From assembly GCA_030037105.1 (NCBI GenBank), contig JASHRY010000342.1:1-16964 (forward strand): a DNA stretch of 16,964 bases, given 5' to 3'. Origin of the DNA: Xanthobacteraceae bacterium. GTDB lineage: Bacteria > Pseudomonadota > Alphaproteobacteria > Rhizobiales > Xanthobacteraceae. A program made the translations under genes and the position numbers. This document shows, piece after piece, positions 6,843 to 14,380 of this stretch. The number at the start of each line of letters is the position of its first letter. The stretch's first letter is position 1. Under the pieces are notes generated by a model. That model was not told the origin of the DNA. It ran no database searches and was given only the letters and a program-made list of their open reading frames with translations.

Positions 6843-8297
6843 TCAGTGTCGCCGCGCCCTGGCGAGGTCGACAACGACCGGCACCGGCGCCGGCCGCGGC
6901 GGCGTGAGCCGCGCCGGCGTGCGGCGCACATTCGCAAGCGTGCGCAGGAATTCGGAGAACCAATCGCGCACCGAGGAAGTTCTGAGCTTGCCCACCATCG
7001 AGTGCCAACGTTCGCGCCGTTCGTCGAGGCTCATGGCGAGCGCGGCCGCGATCTGCCGCGCCATGCCGTCGATATCATGAGGATTGACCAGGAGCGCGGC
7101 GTCAAGCTGTTTCGCCGCGCCGGCGAACGAGGAGAGCACCAGCACGCCCGGATCGAACGGATTCTGCGCCGCTACGTACTCCTTGGCGACCAGATTCATT
7201 CCGTCGTGCAGCGGCGTGACCAGCCCGACATGCGCCACGCGATAGAATCCGGCGAGCGTTAGCTGCGAGAAAGCCTTGTTGAGGTAGCGGATGGGAATCC
7301 AATCGACCTCGCCGCGGCGGCCGTTGATCTCGCCGACCAGGGCGGCAAGCTCCGCCTTGAGCTCGCGGTAGGCGCGGATGTTGCCGCGCGAAGGAACCGC
7401 GACCTGCAACAGCGACACGGCGCGTTTCAGTTGCGGTTCGACTTCGAGCATGCGGTCGAAGGCGCGCATTCTATTGATCAGGCCTTTCGAATAATCCAGG
7501 CGGTCGACGCCGAGAACGAGCTTGGCGCCCTGCACGCTCGCGCGCAGGCGGGAGACTTCAGGGCGGGTGGCAGCCCGGGTCGCCCGCGCGGTGAATTCAT
7601 CGACATCGATACCTATCGGGAAGGTGGCGACATGGGTCACCCCCGACGCCGACGCGACTATGCCGTCGATTACCGTGAGTCCAAGCTCGGACTGAAGATA
7701 GTCCTCGAAATTCTGTCGATCCTCGTCGGTCTGAAAGCCGATGAGATCGTAGGACAGCATCGCGCGAACGAGATCGGCATGGTGGGGGACTGCGACCATG
7801 GTGCGGCGGTGGGACCATGGCGTATGCAAGAAGAAGCCGATCGGCCGGCCGATCTGCAGTCGGCGCATCTCCGCGCCCAAAGTAAGGAAGTGATAGTCCT
7901 GAATCCAGAATACCGCCTCCGGCCCGGTGAAGCGCAACAGCGCGCGGGCCATGAAGGCGTTGATTTCGCGATATGAGGCATAATCGTCGGCCATGACCTG
8001 GATGAGATCGGCACGCGAGTGCAGCGCCGGCCACAGGGCCGAATTGGCGAAGCCCTCATAATAGCCGCGATAATGTTTCGCCGGCATATCGACCGTGACC
8101 AGCGCGCCGGTGCCGAGCGTCTCGATCTTGGCGAAGGAATCTTTGGTTTGCGCGGCATCGCCGACTTGGCCGCTCGACCCGATCCAGATCGCGCCCGAAT
8201 CCTTGACCAGAGGGATGAGCGCCGCCGCGAGTCCACCGGCGACCGGCTCATCGGATTTTGCCCGGGACACCCGGTTAGAAACGACGATCAGGTTCAC
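6843..8297 (-). CDS. otsA: Trehalose-6-phosphate synthase (GT20)
   Basis: OtsA joins UDP-glucose and glucose-6-phosphate to trehalose-6-phosphate in the cytoplasm. The start is taken as GTG at 8297: GGAGGA lies 7 bases upstream and the product then begins (V)NLIVVSNRV, so that Arg9 falls where E. coli OtsA has its Arg9. The longer frame to a TTG at 8375 adds 26 unmatched residues with no binding site. Family landmarks are GGLAAAL (21-27), IQDYHFL (132-138), FFLHTPWS (155-162), GVDRLDYSKGL (263-273, with Arg266 and Lys271 as phosphate/UDP ligands) and DGMNLVAKEY (365-374). At 484 residues it is near the usual 470-480. No phosphatase domain is fused, and no otsB is present in the window. It follows the ASRT gene on the same strand after 169 bases. 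Confidence 0.95.
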   Translation of the reverse strand: MNLIVVSNRVSRAKSDEPVAGGLAAALIPLVKDSGAIWIGSSGQVGDAAQTKDSFAKIETLGTGALVTVDMPAKHYRGYYEGFANSALWPALHSRADLIQVMADDYASYREINAFMARALLRFTGPEAVFWIQDYHFLTLGAEMRRLQIGRPIGFFLHTPWSHRRTMVAVPHHADLVRAMLSYDLIGFQTDEDRQNFEDYLQSELGLTVIDGIVASASGVTHVATFPIGIDVDEFTARATRAATRPEVSRLRASVQGAKLVLGVDRLDYSKGLINRMRAFDRMLEVEPQLKRAVSLLQVAVPSRGNIRAYRELKAELAALVGEINGRRGEVDWIPIRYLNKAFSQLTLAGFYRVAHVGLVTPLHDGMNLVAKEYVAAQNPFDPGVLVLSSFAGAAKQLDAALLVNPHDIDGMARQIAAALAMSLDERRERWHSMVGKLRTSSVRDWFSEFLRTLANVRRTPARLTPPRPAPVPVVVDLARARRH

Positions 8298-8466
8298 GCG
8301 ATTATCCTCCAGTTCCCTGCCGACAACCCGCGCGGCCGCCTTTGGTTCCGCGTAAGCCGGCGCGCCGAGATTCAAAAATGCTCGCGATTCCCGTTAGTTG
8401 ATAATTTTTGCGATGTTTTTTGCGGCGTGATCTGCGCCTCGCGTTCGGTCGCCGGCCGAGCCGAGA
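8298..8466 (-). promoter_or_regulatory. Leader between the ASRT gene and otsA, with AT-rich patch
   Basis: This 169-base gap contains an AT-rich stretch in otherwise GC-rich DNA. On the minus strand CGCAAAAA occurs twice with a 12-base period (8417-8424 and 8405-8412), followed by TTATCAACTAAC, which could host a -10 box for otsA. The only certain element is the otsA ribosome binding site GGAGGA (8305-8310). Whether otsA has its own promoter here or is read through from the ASRT gene cannot be decided by eye. Confidence 0.3.
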
Positions 8467-8841
8467 TCATGCTTCCGCGTACGCGGTGGTCGACATCAGG
8501 CTCAGTTCGGCGTGTCGTGAATCGAGCCGCGTATGCTGCACGATAATCGGAACGTCGGACTCGAATATCGAAGAGAAGTCGGTGTCCCGCGGAACGCTCG
8601 CGGGCTCGTTGAGATCGTTGAAGCGCAAATGCAGCGTGCGCCTCGGCGCCACCATGACTCGATAGGGGCCCACCGGGTCGCGATCGGCAAAGAAGAGGGT
8701 AATGCTGACATGTGCCTCCCGCTCACCGGCGTTGAGAATGCAGGCCGTCTCGTGCGAGATCAGGGCGCGATCGACGAACGAGCTTTGCGAAGGAATGTAT
8801 CCCTCGGCGATGGCCCAGCGCCTGCGTCCGATGTGCTCCAA
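8467..8841 (-). CDS. ASRT-family (Anabaena sensory rhodopsin transducer-like) small protein
   Basis: The frame matches the ASRT family: GRRRWAIAEGYIP near the N-terminus, then SHETACILN, LFFADRDPVGPYRV, LRFNDLNEP and ESDVPIIVQHTRLDSR. The open frame extends to 8955, but a TTG at 8841 with GAGGAGG 7 bases upstream gives a 124-residue protein. That is nearly the length of the Anabaena protein (125), so this start is preferred. Family members are small beta-rich cytoplasmic proteins that form tetramers. In Anabaena one binds the sensory rhodopsin, but most homologues occur without a rhodopsin and have been proposed, as I recall, to bind small molecules such as sugars. No rhodopsin gene is in this window. 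Its neighbours (otsA downstream; glucose dehydrogenase and GH15 divergent) all handle trehalose or glucose, which favours a sugar-related role. Confidence 0.88.
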   Translation of the reverse strand: MEHIGRRRWAIAEGYIPSQSSFVDRALISHETACILNAGEREAHVSITLFFADRDPVGPYRVMVAPRRTLHLRFNDLNEPASVPRDTDFSSIFESDVPIIVQHTRLDSRHAELSLMSTTAYAEA

Positions 8842-9001
8842 ATGTCGACCTCCTCGCCACGCGACCGCGCGCGGTCGTCGGCACACGAGCGGCAGACAGA
8901 ACGGCCAAACGGTCCGCTTGGTTCCATCGTCGGAACTTTCGCCGCAATCCGGCACTTATCGCCACGATCGATTGCGGAACAGAACAATTGCGGAACAAGC
9001 G
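8842..9001. promoter_or_regulatory. Divergent promoter region of the trehalose/glucose module
   Basis: This 160-base gap separates the ASRT-otsA pair (minus) from the dehydrogenase-GH15 pair (plus). It contains a perfect 16-bp palindrome CGACCGCGCGCGGTCG (8862-8877), placed just before the ASRT ribosome binding site and suited to a dimeric regulator. Next to the plus-strand start is an 11-base direct repeat ATTGCGGAACA (8971-8981 and 8987-8997, 16-base period), with an inverted copy of its first seven bases at 8942-8948. No clear sigma-70 boxes are seen. A shared operator controlling both pairs is an inference. Confidence 0.45.
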
Positions 9002-10051
9002 ATGCGTGCTCTGACCGTCGCGCCGGGTGTCGCCCATTCGGGGCGACTCGAGGATGTCGCCGACCCGCCTCGTTCCGACGGGGCGGCATTGGTGCGCACG
9101 CTGGCGCTCGGCGTTTGCGGCACTGACCGCGAAATCGTGGCCGGGCGTTACGGCTGGGCGCCGCCGGGAGAGCGGCGGCTGGTCATCGGCCATGAATCTC
9201 TGGGTATCGTTCAGGAGGCGCCGGCGGATGGCGACGTGAAAGCGGGCGATGTCGTTGTCGGCATCGTTCGTCGGCCGGATCCCGTTCCCTGTCCCGCCTG
9301 TGCGGTCGGCGAATGGGACATGTGCCGCAACGGCCGCTATACCGAGCGCGGCATCAAGGAACGGCACGGTTACGGCGCCGAATATTTCCGCATCGAGCCG
9401 GATTTCCTCGTCAAGGTCGATCCGTCGCTCGGCATTGCCGGCGTGCTCATCGAGCCGACCAGCATCGTTGCCAAGGCGTGGGATCACGCCGAGCGCATCG
9501 GTCACCGGTCGCGCTCATGGCAGCCGAGGACGCTCTTGGTCACGGGCGCCGGTCCGGTCGGTCTTCTCGCCGCGTTGATGGGCGCCCAACGCGGGCTTGA
9601 GGTCCACGTGCTCGATCACAATGAAAGCCTGACGAAACGTCGGCTCATCAACGCGCTCGGCGCAACCTACCACGCCGAGGGGCTGGAAAGCCTCACCGGC
9701 TTCAAGCCCGATATCCTGATGGAATGCACTGGCGCCCCGCCGGTGGTTCGCGACGTGCTCGGCCACACGGCGCCCGGCGGCATCATCTGCCTTGTCGGCG
9801 TCACCGCGCCCGGCCACGACTTCGACCTCGACATCGGCCTGCTCAATCGCACCATGGTCCTCGGCAACGACGCCGTGTTCGGCAGCGTCAACGCCAACCG
9901 CATGCACTACGAGATGGCCGGCGCGGCATTGCGACGCGCGGACAAAGCCTGGCTCAATCGGCTGATCACGCGGCGCGAGCCGGTCGAGCAGTGGACGAAA
10001 GCGCTCGAACGACAGCCGGACGACATCAAAGTCATCGTCGATTTTTCCTGA
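9002..10051 (+). CDS. Zinc-dependent glucose 1-dehydrogenase-like MDR alcohol dehydrogenase
   Basis: The ATG at 9002 starts a 349-residue protein that aligns from its first residues; the frame is open further upstream but overlaps the ASRT gene and has no homology-like content. It is a medium-chain dehydrogenase of the archaeal-type glucose dehydrogenase branch. Catalytic zinc ligands are likely Cys39 (GVCGTD), His64-Glu65 (IGHES) and Glu151. The structural zinc loop keeps three cysteines (97, 100, 108), but the first usual cysteine is replaced by Asp93/Pro94. The Rossmann turn GAGPVG is at 182-187, and a C-terminal Glu_dehyd_C-like half follows. The expected reaction is NAD(P)-linked oxidation of glucose to gluconolactone. 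The GH15 gene starts 5 bases after its stop, so the two are surely co-translated; the GH15 enzyme could supply its glucose. Confidence 0.85.
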   Translation: MRALTVAPGVAHSGRLEDVADPPRSDGAALVRTLALGVCGTDREIVAGRYGWAPPGERRLVIGHESLGIVQEAPADGDVKAGDVVVGIVRRPDPVPCPACAVGEWDMCRNGRYTERGIKERHGYGAEYFRIEPDFLVKVDPSLGIAGVLIEPTSIVAKAWDHAERIGHRSRSWQPRTLLVTGAGPVGLLAALMGAQRGLEVHVLDHNESLTKRRLINALGATYHAEGLESLTGFKPDILMECTGAPPVVRDVLGHTAPGGIICLVGVTAPGHDFDLDIGLLNRTMVLGNDAVFGSVNANRMHYEMAGAALRRADKAWLNRLITRREPVEQWTKALERQPDDIKVIVDFS

Positions 10052-10056
10052 ACGTC

Positions 10057-11880
10057 ATGTCCGCACGCATCGAAGATTACGCGATGATCGGTGATTGCCG
10101 GACTGCCGCGCTCATCTGTCGCGACGGCTCGATCGACTGGTTTTGCTGCCCGCGTTTTGATTCGGAGGCGTGCTTCGCCGCGCTCTTGGGCACGCGCGAG
10201 CACGGCCGTTGGCTGATAGCGCCGCGGGCGGAGGCCCGCCTCACGCGCCGCTACCGGCCGAACACGCTGGTGCTGGAAACCCATTTCGAGACCGACGAGG
10301 GCGCGGCGACGCTGATCGACTTCATGCCGTTGCGCGGCCGCCATTCGACCATCGTGCGTCTTGTCGTCGGTACCCGCGGCAAGGTGGCGATGCGCACCGA
10401 GTTGATCTTGCGCTTCGGCTACGGCGCCGTCGTGCCCTGGGTGAGCCGGCTCGAGAATGGCGCGCTGCGCGCGATCGCCGGGCCGGATATGGTGGTCATG
10501 CACACGCCCGTGCATCTGCGCGGTGAGGATATGACCACGGTTGGCGAGTTCGTCATCAATCGCGACGAGACGATCCCCTTTGTTCTGAGCTATTTGCCGT
10601 CGCACCGGCCGTTGGATGAGTCCTTCGATCCGGCGCGGGCGTTGGCGGATACGGAGACGTTCTGGCGCGACTGGTCGGCCAAATGCCGCTTCGCCGGGCC
10701 ATGGTCGCAAGCCGTCTTGCGCTCGATGATCACGCTCAAAGCGCTGACCTACGCGCCGACCGGCGGCATGGTCGCCGCTCCCACCAGCTCGCTGCCGGAG
10801 CAGCTCGGTGGCGAGCGCAACTGGGATTACCGCTTCTGCTGGCTGCGCGACGCCACGCTGGTTCTGCTCGGCGCCATGCACGCCGGCTATTACGAGGAGG
10901 CGCAGGCTTGGCGCGAATGGCTGCTGCGCGCGGTCGCCGGCAGCCCCGCTCAATTGCAGATCATGTACGGCATCGCCGGCGAGCGGCGGCTGACCGAATG
11001 GACCGCGCCGTGGCTGCCCGGCTATGAAAATTCCGCGCCGGTGCGCATCGGCAACGCCGCCCACAGCCAGCTCCAGCTCGATGTCTTCGGCGAGATCATG
11101 GACGTCCACCATCAGGCGCGCCGCAGCGGCCTGTCGACCAATGAATCGGGATGGGCGACGCAGCTCGCCTTTCTCGATCATCTGAAGGACGTCTGGAACG
11201 AGCCCGACCAGGGCATCTGGGAAGTGCGCGGCGCGGCGCGGCACTTCACCCATTCCAAGGTGATGGCCTGGGTGGCCTTCGACCGCGCGATCAAGAGCGC
11301 GGAAACGTTCGGGCTGGAAGGGCCACTCGACGAATGGCGCGGAATACGGGAAGAGATTGGCGCGGAGGTGTGCGCGAAGGGGTTTGACGACGAGCTGGGC
11401 AGTTTCGTGCAGTCCTACGGCTCGAAGCAGCTCGACGCCAGCCTGTTGCTCATTCCTTGCGTCGGCTTCTTGCCGATTTCCGATCCGCGCGTAAGAGGCA
11501 CCGTGGCGGCGGTCGAGCGTCGTTTGCTCCGCGAGGGCTTGGTGATGCGTTACGACACCGAGCAGGGCGACGACGGCCTGCCTGCCGGCGAAGGCGCCTT
11601 CCTGGCATGCAGCTTCTGGCTCGCCGACGTCTACACGCTGCAGGGCCGCGTCGCCGATGCCGAGCGGCTATTCCGGCGGCTCATCGGATTGCGCAACGAC
11701 GTCGGCTTGCTCAGCGAAGAATACGATCCGCGGGCGAAGCGCCTGGTCGGCAACTTTCCTCAAGCCTTCTCGCACATGGCGCTGGTCCATAGCGCCTATA
11801 ACCTGACGCAGGCGACGAAGCCGGTGGAGCAGCGCGCGCAGGCCGAATATATCTCGCCCGAAGAGGTGACGGCCGGTTGA
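10057..11880 (+). CDS. Glycoside hydrolase family 15 protein (glucoamylase/trehalase-like)
   Basis: The product is 607 residues from ATG 10057 and begins MSARIEDYAMIGDCRTAAL, the usual start of bacterial GH15 proteins. A beta-sandwich domain (about 1-215) precedes an (alpha/alpha)6 barrel. Signatures in the barrel are RNWDYRFCWLRDA (254-266), GIWEVRG with Glu389 as likely general acid, FTHSKVMAWVA, and LPAGEGAF with Glu512 as likely general base. Family members release beta-glucose from alpha-glucans, and actinobacterial relatives are trehalases. Its neighbours otsA and glucose dehydrogenase make trehalose or a trehalose-linked glucan the most plausible substrate. There is no signal peptide, so it acts in the cytoplasm. 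No good ribosome binding site precedes it; translation is probably coupled to the dehydrogenase, whose stop lies 5 bases upstream. Confidence 0.92.
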   Translation: MSARIEDYAMIGDCRTAALICRDGSIDWFCCPRFDSEACFAALLGTREHGRWLIAPRAEARLTRRYRPNTLVLETHFETDEGAATLIDFMPLRGRHSTIVRLVVGTRGKVAMRTELILRFGYGAVVPWVSRLENGALRAIAGPDMVVMHTPVHLRGEDMTTVGEFVINRDETIPFVLSYLPSHRPLDESFDPARALADTETFWRDWSAKCRFAGPWSQAVLRSMITLKALTYAPTGGMVAAPTSSLPEQLGGERNWDYRFCWLRDATLVLLGAMHAGYYEEAQAWREWLLRAVAGSPAQLQIMYGIAGERRLTEWTAPWLPGYENSAPVRIGNAAHSQLQLDVFGEIMDVHHQARRSGLSTNESGWATQLAFLDHLKDVWNEPDQGIWEVRGAARHFTHSKVMAWVAFDRAIKSAETFGLEGPLDEWRGIREEIGAEVCAKGFDDELGSFVQSYGSKQLDASLLLIPCVGFLPISDPRVRGTVAAVERRLLREGLVMRYDTEQGDDGLPAGEGAFLACSFWLADVYTLQGRVADAERLFRRLIGLRNDVGLLSEEYDPRAKRLVGNFPQAFSHMALVHSAYNLTQATKPVEQRAQAEYISPEEVTAG

Positions 11881-12274
11881 CGGCGCGCACGGTCTCGAAA
11901 CGCCGATGCAGCCGCCGGTGCCCCCAAACATCCGGATGGGCCGGGCAATTCATCGTCACAACTACGGAACTGGAGATCGCCGCCGCGGCGACGTGGCGGC
12001 AGGCGTGACGCTGCAACCGTGAGGCGCAGTCAATATTATCCCACTGATATTCAACGATTTCCCGCTGGAATCCGGGGCTGCGAACGGTAACGTCGCCCTT
12101 GCCATGGTCGCGACCGGGCGGAGAAAGCGCCCGTGCCGCGCAAGGCTGGGAAGCGCTTTCGACTTGCGATATCGTGATTTCGCTGGGCGGGGCTGCGGGA
12201 TCATGGCTTGCGAAATCGGCAAGCCTATCAGATCGACGTTGCCGCGGCTCAGGCGGGCGAAGAGCGTCGGGTCG
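11881..12274. other. Intergenic region with structured leader before livH
   Basis: No gene is supported in these 394 bases; the frames that cross it are shadows. It holds the palindrome CATCCGGATG (11929-11938), an AT-rich stretch with AATAT/ATATT arms (12032-12051), and two better inverted repeats nearer livH. GAAAGCGC (12123-12130) pairs with GCGCTTTC (12153-12160). GGCTTGC (12205-12211) pairs with GCAAGCC (12219-12225) around a 7-base loop, 49 bases before the livH start. The livH promoter should lie here, but no consensus boxes are clear, and neither is a terminator with a T-run for the GH15 gene. Confidence 0.5.
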
Positions 12275-13147
12275 ATGAGCGGTTCGGTTCAGATTTTGCT
12301 CGACTTCATATGGGTATCGGCGGGGCTGGCGCTGGTGGCATTCAGCCTTGGGCTGATTCTCGGCGAATTGAAAATCGTCAACATCGCCCAGGGCGACCTG
12401 ATGATGGTCGGCGCCTACTCGATGTATGCGTTGCGCGGCCTGCCGTTTCCGCTCGCGCTGCTCATCACCTGCGTCCTCGGATTTTTCCTCGGGTTCATTC
12501 TCGAGCGCGGCGTGCTGCGCTGGGTTTACGACAAAGGCTTCATGGCGACGCTGCTGGCGACGTGGGGCGTCGGCATCGTGCTGGAGCAAGGCGTCGCCAC
12601 CATCTTCACGGTTTCGCAAAAGGGCATCGACCAGCCGCTTAGGGGCTTCGTCACCGTCGGCGGCGTGGCCTACCCGGAATATCGCATCGTCGTCGTCCTC
12701 GGCATCGTCGTTGTGCTCGCGATCCTGCTGCTCGTGGTTTACCGCACCTCGCTTGGGCTGCGGTTGCGGGCGTCGATCGACAATGTGGAAATGGCCTCGG
12801 TGCTCGGCATTTCGCCGCAGCGCGTATTTGCTGTGGTCTTTTCGCTGGCCACGGCGCTTGCCGTGCTTGCCGGCGCGCTGATCGCGCCCACCATCGCCAT
12901 CAATCCCACGCTCGGACTCTCTTTCCTGGCGCCCGCCTTCTTCGCCGTGCTGATCTCCAAGCAGGGATCGCTCGCCGGCCCCGTGGTTGGAGCCGTGGCG
13001 GTCGAATTCATCTTCACGCTGCTGCAAGCCTATCTCAACATCACCGTTGCCGAGAGCATCCTGTTCGGGTTGTTGGCTCTCTTCATCGTTCTCAAACCCC
13101 AGGGCATTTCCTGGTCCTGGAAACCAGCAAGGGAGAAAGCGTCATGA
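12275..13147 (+). CDS. livH: Branched-chain/amide-type ABC transporter permease (LivH family)
   Basis: The start at ATG 12275 gives 290 residues, the usual LivH length, and puts the first membrane helix immediately after MSGSVQ. The frame stays open upstream to 12104, but that part is Arg-rich and unlike the family. Family landmarks are LKIVNIAQGDLMMVGAY, YRTSLGLRLRASIDNVEMASVLGI (the cytoplasmic coupling loop that contacts the ATPases) and GALIAPTIAINPTLGL, followed by the closing helices. It forms half of the inner-membrane channel with the LivM part of the fusion protein. The substrate class is branched-chain amino acids, amides or urea. It is the first gene of the transport operon; its stop overlaps the next start by four bases (ATGA), which couples their translation. 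Confidence 0.9.
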   Translation: MSGSVQILLDFIWVSAGLALVAFSLGLILGELKIVNIAQGDLMMVGAYSMYALRGLPFPLALLITCVLGFFLGFILERGVLRWVYDKGFMATLLATWGVGIVLEQGVATIFTVSQKGIDQPLRGFVTVGGVAYPEYRIVVVLGIVVVLAILLLVVYRTSLGLRLRASIDNVEMASVLGISPQRVFAVVFSLATALAVLAGALIAPTIAINPTLGLSFLAPAFFAVLISKQGSLAGPVVGAVAVEFIFTLLQAYLNITVAESILFGLLALFIVLKPQGISWSWKPAREKAS

Positions 13148-14370
13148 GTGAACGTACGCTACCGGAACCGAATAAAATGCTGTCTGCGCGTCTTTCCCGA
13201 CGCGCATTCACCCAAGCCGTCGGCGGCATCGCCGCGGCCGCCGTTCTCGGCAGGCCCGCATTCGCCGCCTTCAAGGGACCGCGGCCCTACAAGATCGGGT
13301 TCGTCGCACCGTTGACCGGCCCGGTCGCGCCGGAAGGCTCGTCAATGCAAAAAGGCTTCAACCTCGGCCTCGATACGATCAACGCCGCCGGCGGCATCGC
13401 CGGACACAAGGTCGAAGCCATTACCCAAGACACACAGGCGGTACCGGCAGTGTGCGGCACCGTGGTGAAGAAGTTCATCCAGGAAGAAAAAGTCGACATG
13501 ATCGTCGGCACCATCACCGGCGACGAGGAGGAGGTGGCGAGCAAGATCTGTGCGGCCGCCGGCGTGCCGGTGCTTTTCCCCGAGGCCGGCTTCTGGTACA
13601 AATTCTGCAACTCCACCACGGTGATGTTGGGCGAGAACTCGTTCGATCTGTGCGCCCCGTTGGTGCCGTTCATGGCGGAGAAGTTCGGCAAGAAGTTCCT
13701 GCTGATCGGTTCGGACTTCTCCTTCCCGCACGCCTATCTCGCCGTCGCCAAGCGTTACATCTCCCAGATTGGCGGCTCGGTTGTCGACGAGCTGTACGCC
13801 CCGCTTGGCACCGCCGATTGGTCCAGCACAATCGCCAAGATCAAGTCGGCCAATCCCGACGTCATCTTCTCGGGCGTGGTCGGCGGCGACGCCATCGGCT
13901 TCGTCAAGCAGGCGCAAAGCCTCGGCCTGTTGCCGAGCGCGCATCTCACCGGCGTCAACCTGCAGCCGGAATTCTATCCGGCCATGGGCGACGCGGTGGA
14001 CGGCCAATATGCGGCCGTGCGCTACAGCGAGGACATCAAGACCGCCGCCAACGAGAAGTTCAAGGCAGCCTACCACAAGAAGTACGGTCCGGCTCCGATC
14101 CCGCTGGTCGGCACCACGGCCTACTACTCGTTCGACTTCATCAAAGCGGCAGTCGAGAAGGCCGGCACCTATGACAAGAAGGCGGTGTTCAATGCCTTCA
14201 AGGGCATCACCGCCAGGACGATTTTGTCCGACAAGCCGCTTGAGGTCGATCCGGCCACGATGAACATCCGCTATCCGATGTACATCACCCAGATCCAGAA
14301 AGGCGGCCTGTACAAGATCGTCAAGGATGTTGGCTTGGTCAAGAACGACCTGAAGTGCGAAGGCGCGTGA
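13144..14370 (+). CDS. Tat-exported periplasmic substrate-binding protein of a HAAT-type ABC transporter
   Basis: The 408-residue product starts at an ATG that overlaps the livH stop, with GGGAGAAAG in front; Met12 (13177) is a possible second start. The N-terminus carries a twin-arginine signal, SRRAFTQ (18-24), a hydrophobic stretch and likely cleavage after AFA (residue 41). The mature part is a Peripla_BP_6 (LivJ/UrtA/AmiC) domain: KIGFVAPLTGPVAPEGSSMQ at its start, INAAGGIAGHKVE, and SDFSFPHAYLAVAKRYI followed by LGTADWSSTIAKIKSANPDV. The last of these resembles urea/short-chain amide binders more than classic LivJ, so amide- or urea-like ligands are as likely as leucine-type amino acids. 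Strong hairpins flank its 3' end and may protect this mRNA segment. Confidence is high for family, low for ligand. Confidence 0.88.
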   Translation: MSERTLPEPNKMLSARLSRRAFTQAVGGIAAAAVLGRPAFAAFKGPRPYKIGFVAPLTGPVAPEGSSMQKGFNLGLDTINAAGGIAGHKVEAITQDTQAVPAVCGTVVKKFIQEEKVDMIVGTITGDEEEVASKICAAAGVPVLFPEAGFWYKFCNSTTVMLGENSFDLCAPLVPFMAEKFGKKFLLIGSDFSFPHAYLAVAKRYISQIGGSVVDELYAPLGTADWSSTIAKIKSANPDVIFSGVVGGDAIGFVKQAQSLGLLPSAHLTGVNLQPEFYPAMGDAVDGQYAAVRYSEDIKTAANEKFKAAYHKKYGPAPIPLVGTTAYYSFDFIKAAVEKAGTYDKKAVFNAFKGITARTILSDKPLEVDPATMNIRYPMYITQIQKGGLYKIVKDVGLVKNDLKCEGA

Positions 14371-14379
14371 CGCCTTTGC
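14357..14379 (+). repeat. Hairpin over the stop codon of the binding-protein gene
   Basis: AAGGCG (14360-14365) pairs with CGCCTT (14371-14376) around the loop CGTGA, which contains the TGA stop. The stem extends to 14357/14379 through one G-U pair, giving about nine pairs. There is no U-tract, so it is not a classic terminator. It may act with the stem at 14471-14503 as a 3' barrier that stabilises the binding-protein message. Confidence 0.5.
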
Positions 14380-14380
14380 G

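Noticed and set aside
8298..8375. Upstream extension of OtsA to a TTG at 8375
   Set aside because: The GTG at 8297 has GGAGGA at ideal spacing and matches the normal OtsA N-terminus; the extension has neither.
8842..8955. Upstream extension of the ASRT frame
   Set aside because: The extra 38 residues are unlike the family and overlap the promoter palindrome. TTG 8841 has a strong ribosome binding site and gives the standard length.
8702..9001. Upstream extension of the glucose dehydrogenase frame
   Set aside because: It overlaps the ASRT gene in antisense, and the family alignment starts at MRALTVAPG (9002).
9724..10056. Upstream extension of the GH15 frame
   Set aside because: It lies out of frame inside the dehydrogenase gene; the typical GH15 start MSARIEDYAMIG is at 10057.
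9907..11253. Minus-strand open frame of 448 codons
   Set aside because: Shadow of the GH15 and dehydrogenase genes, both of which show clear catalytic motifs; long antisense frames are common in GC-rich DNA.
12070..12090. Possible sigma-54 promoter before livH
   Set aside because: A GG...GC pattern is present, but the spacing between GG and GC is 11 bases instead of the required 10.
11711..13027. Minus-strand open frame of 438 codons crossing the intergenic gap
   Set aside because: Antisense to the GH15 end and livH; composition is highly polar and repetitive (Arg, Asp, His), with no recognisable family.
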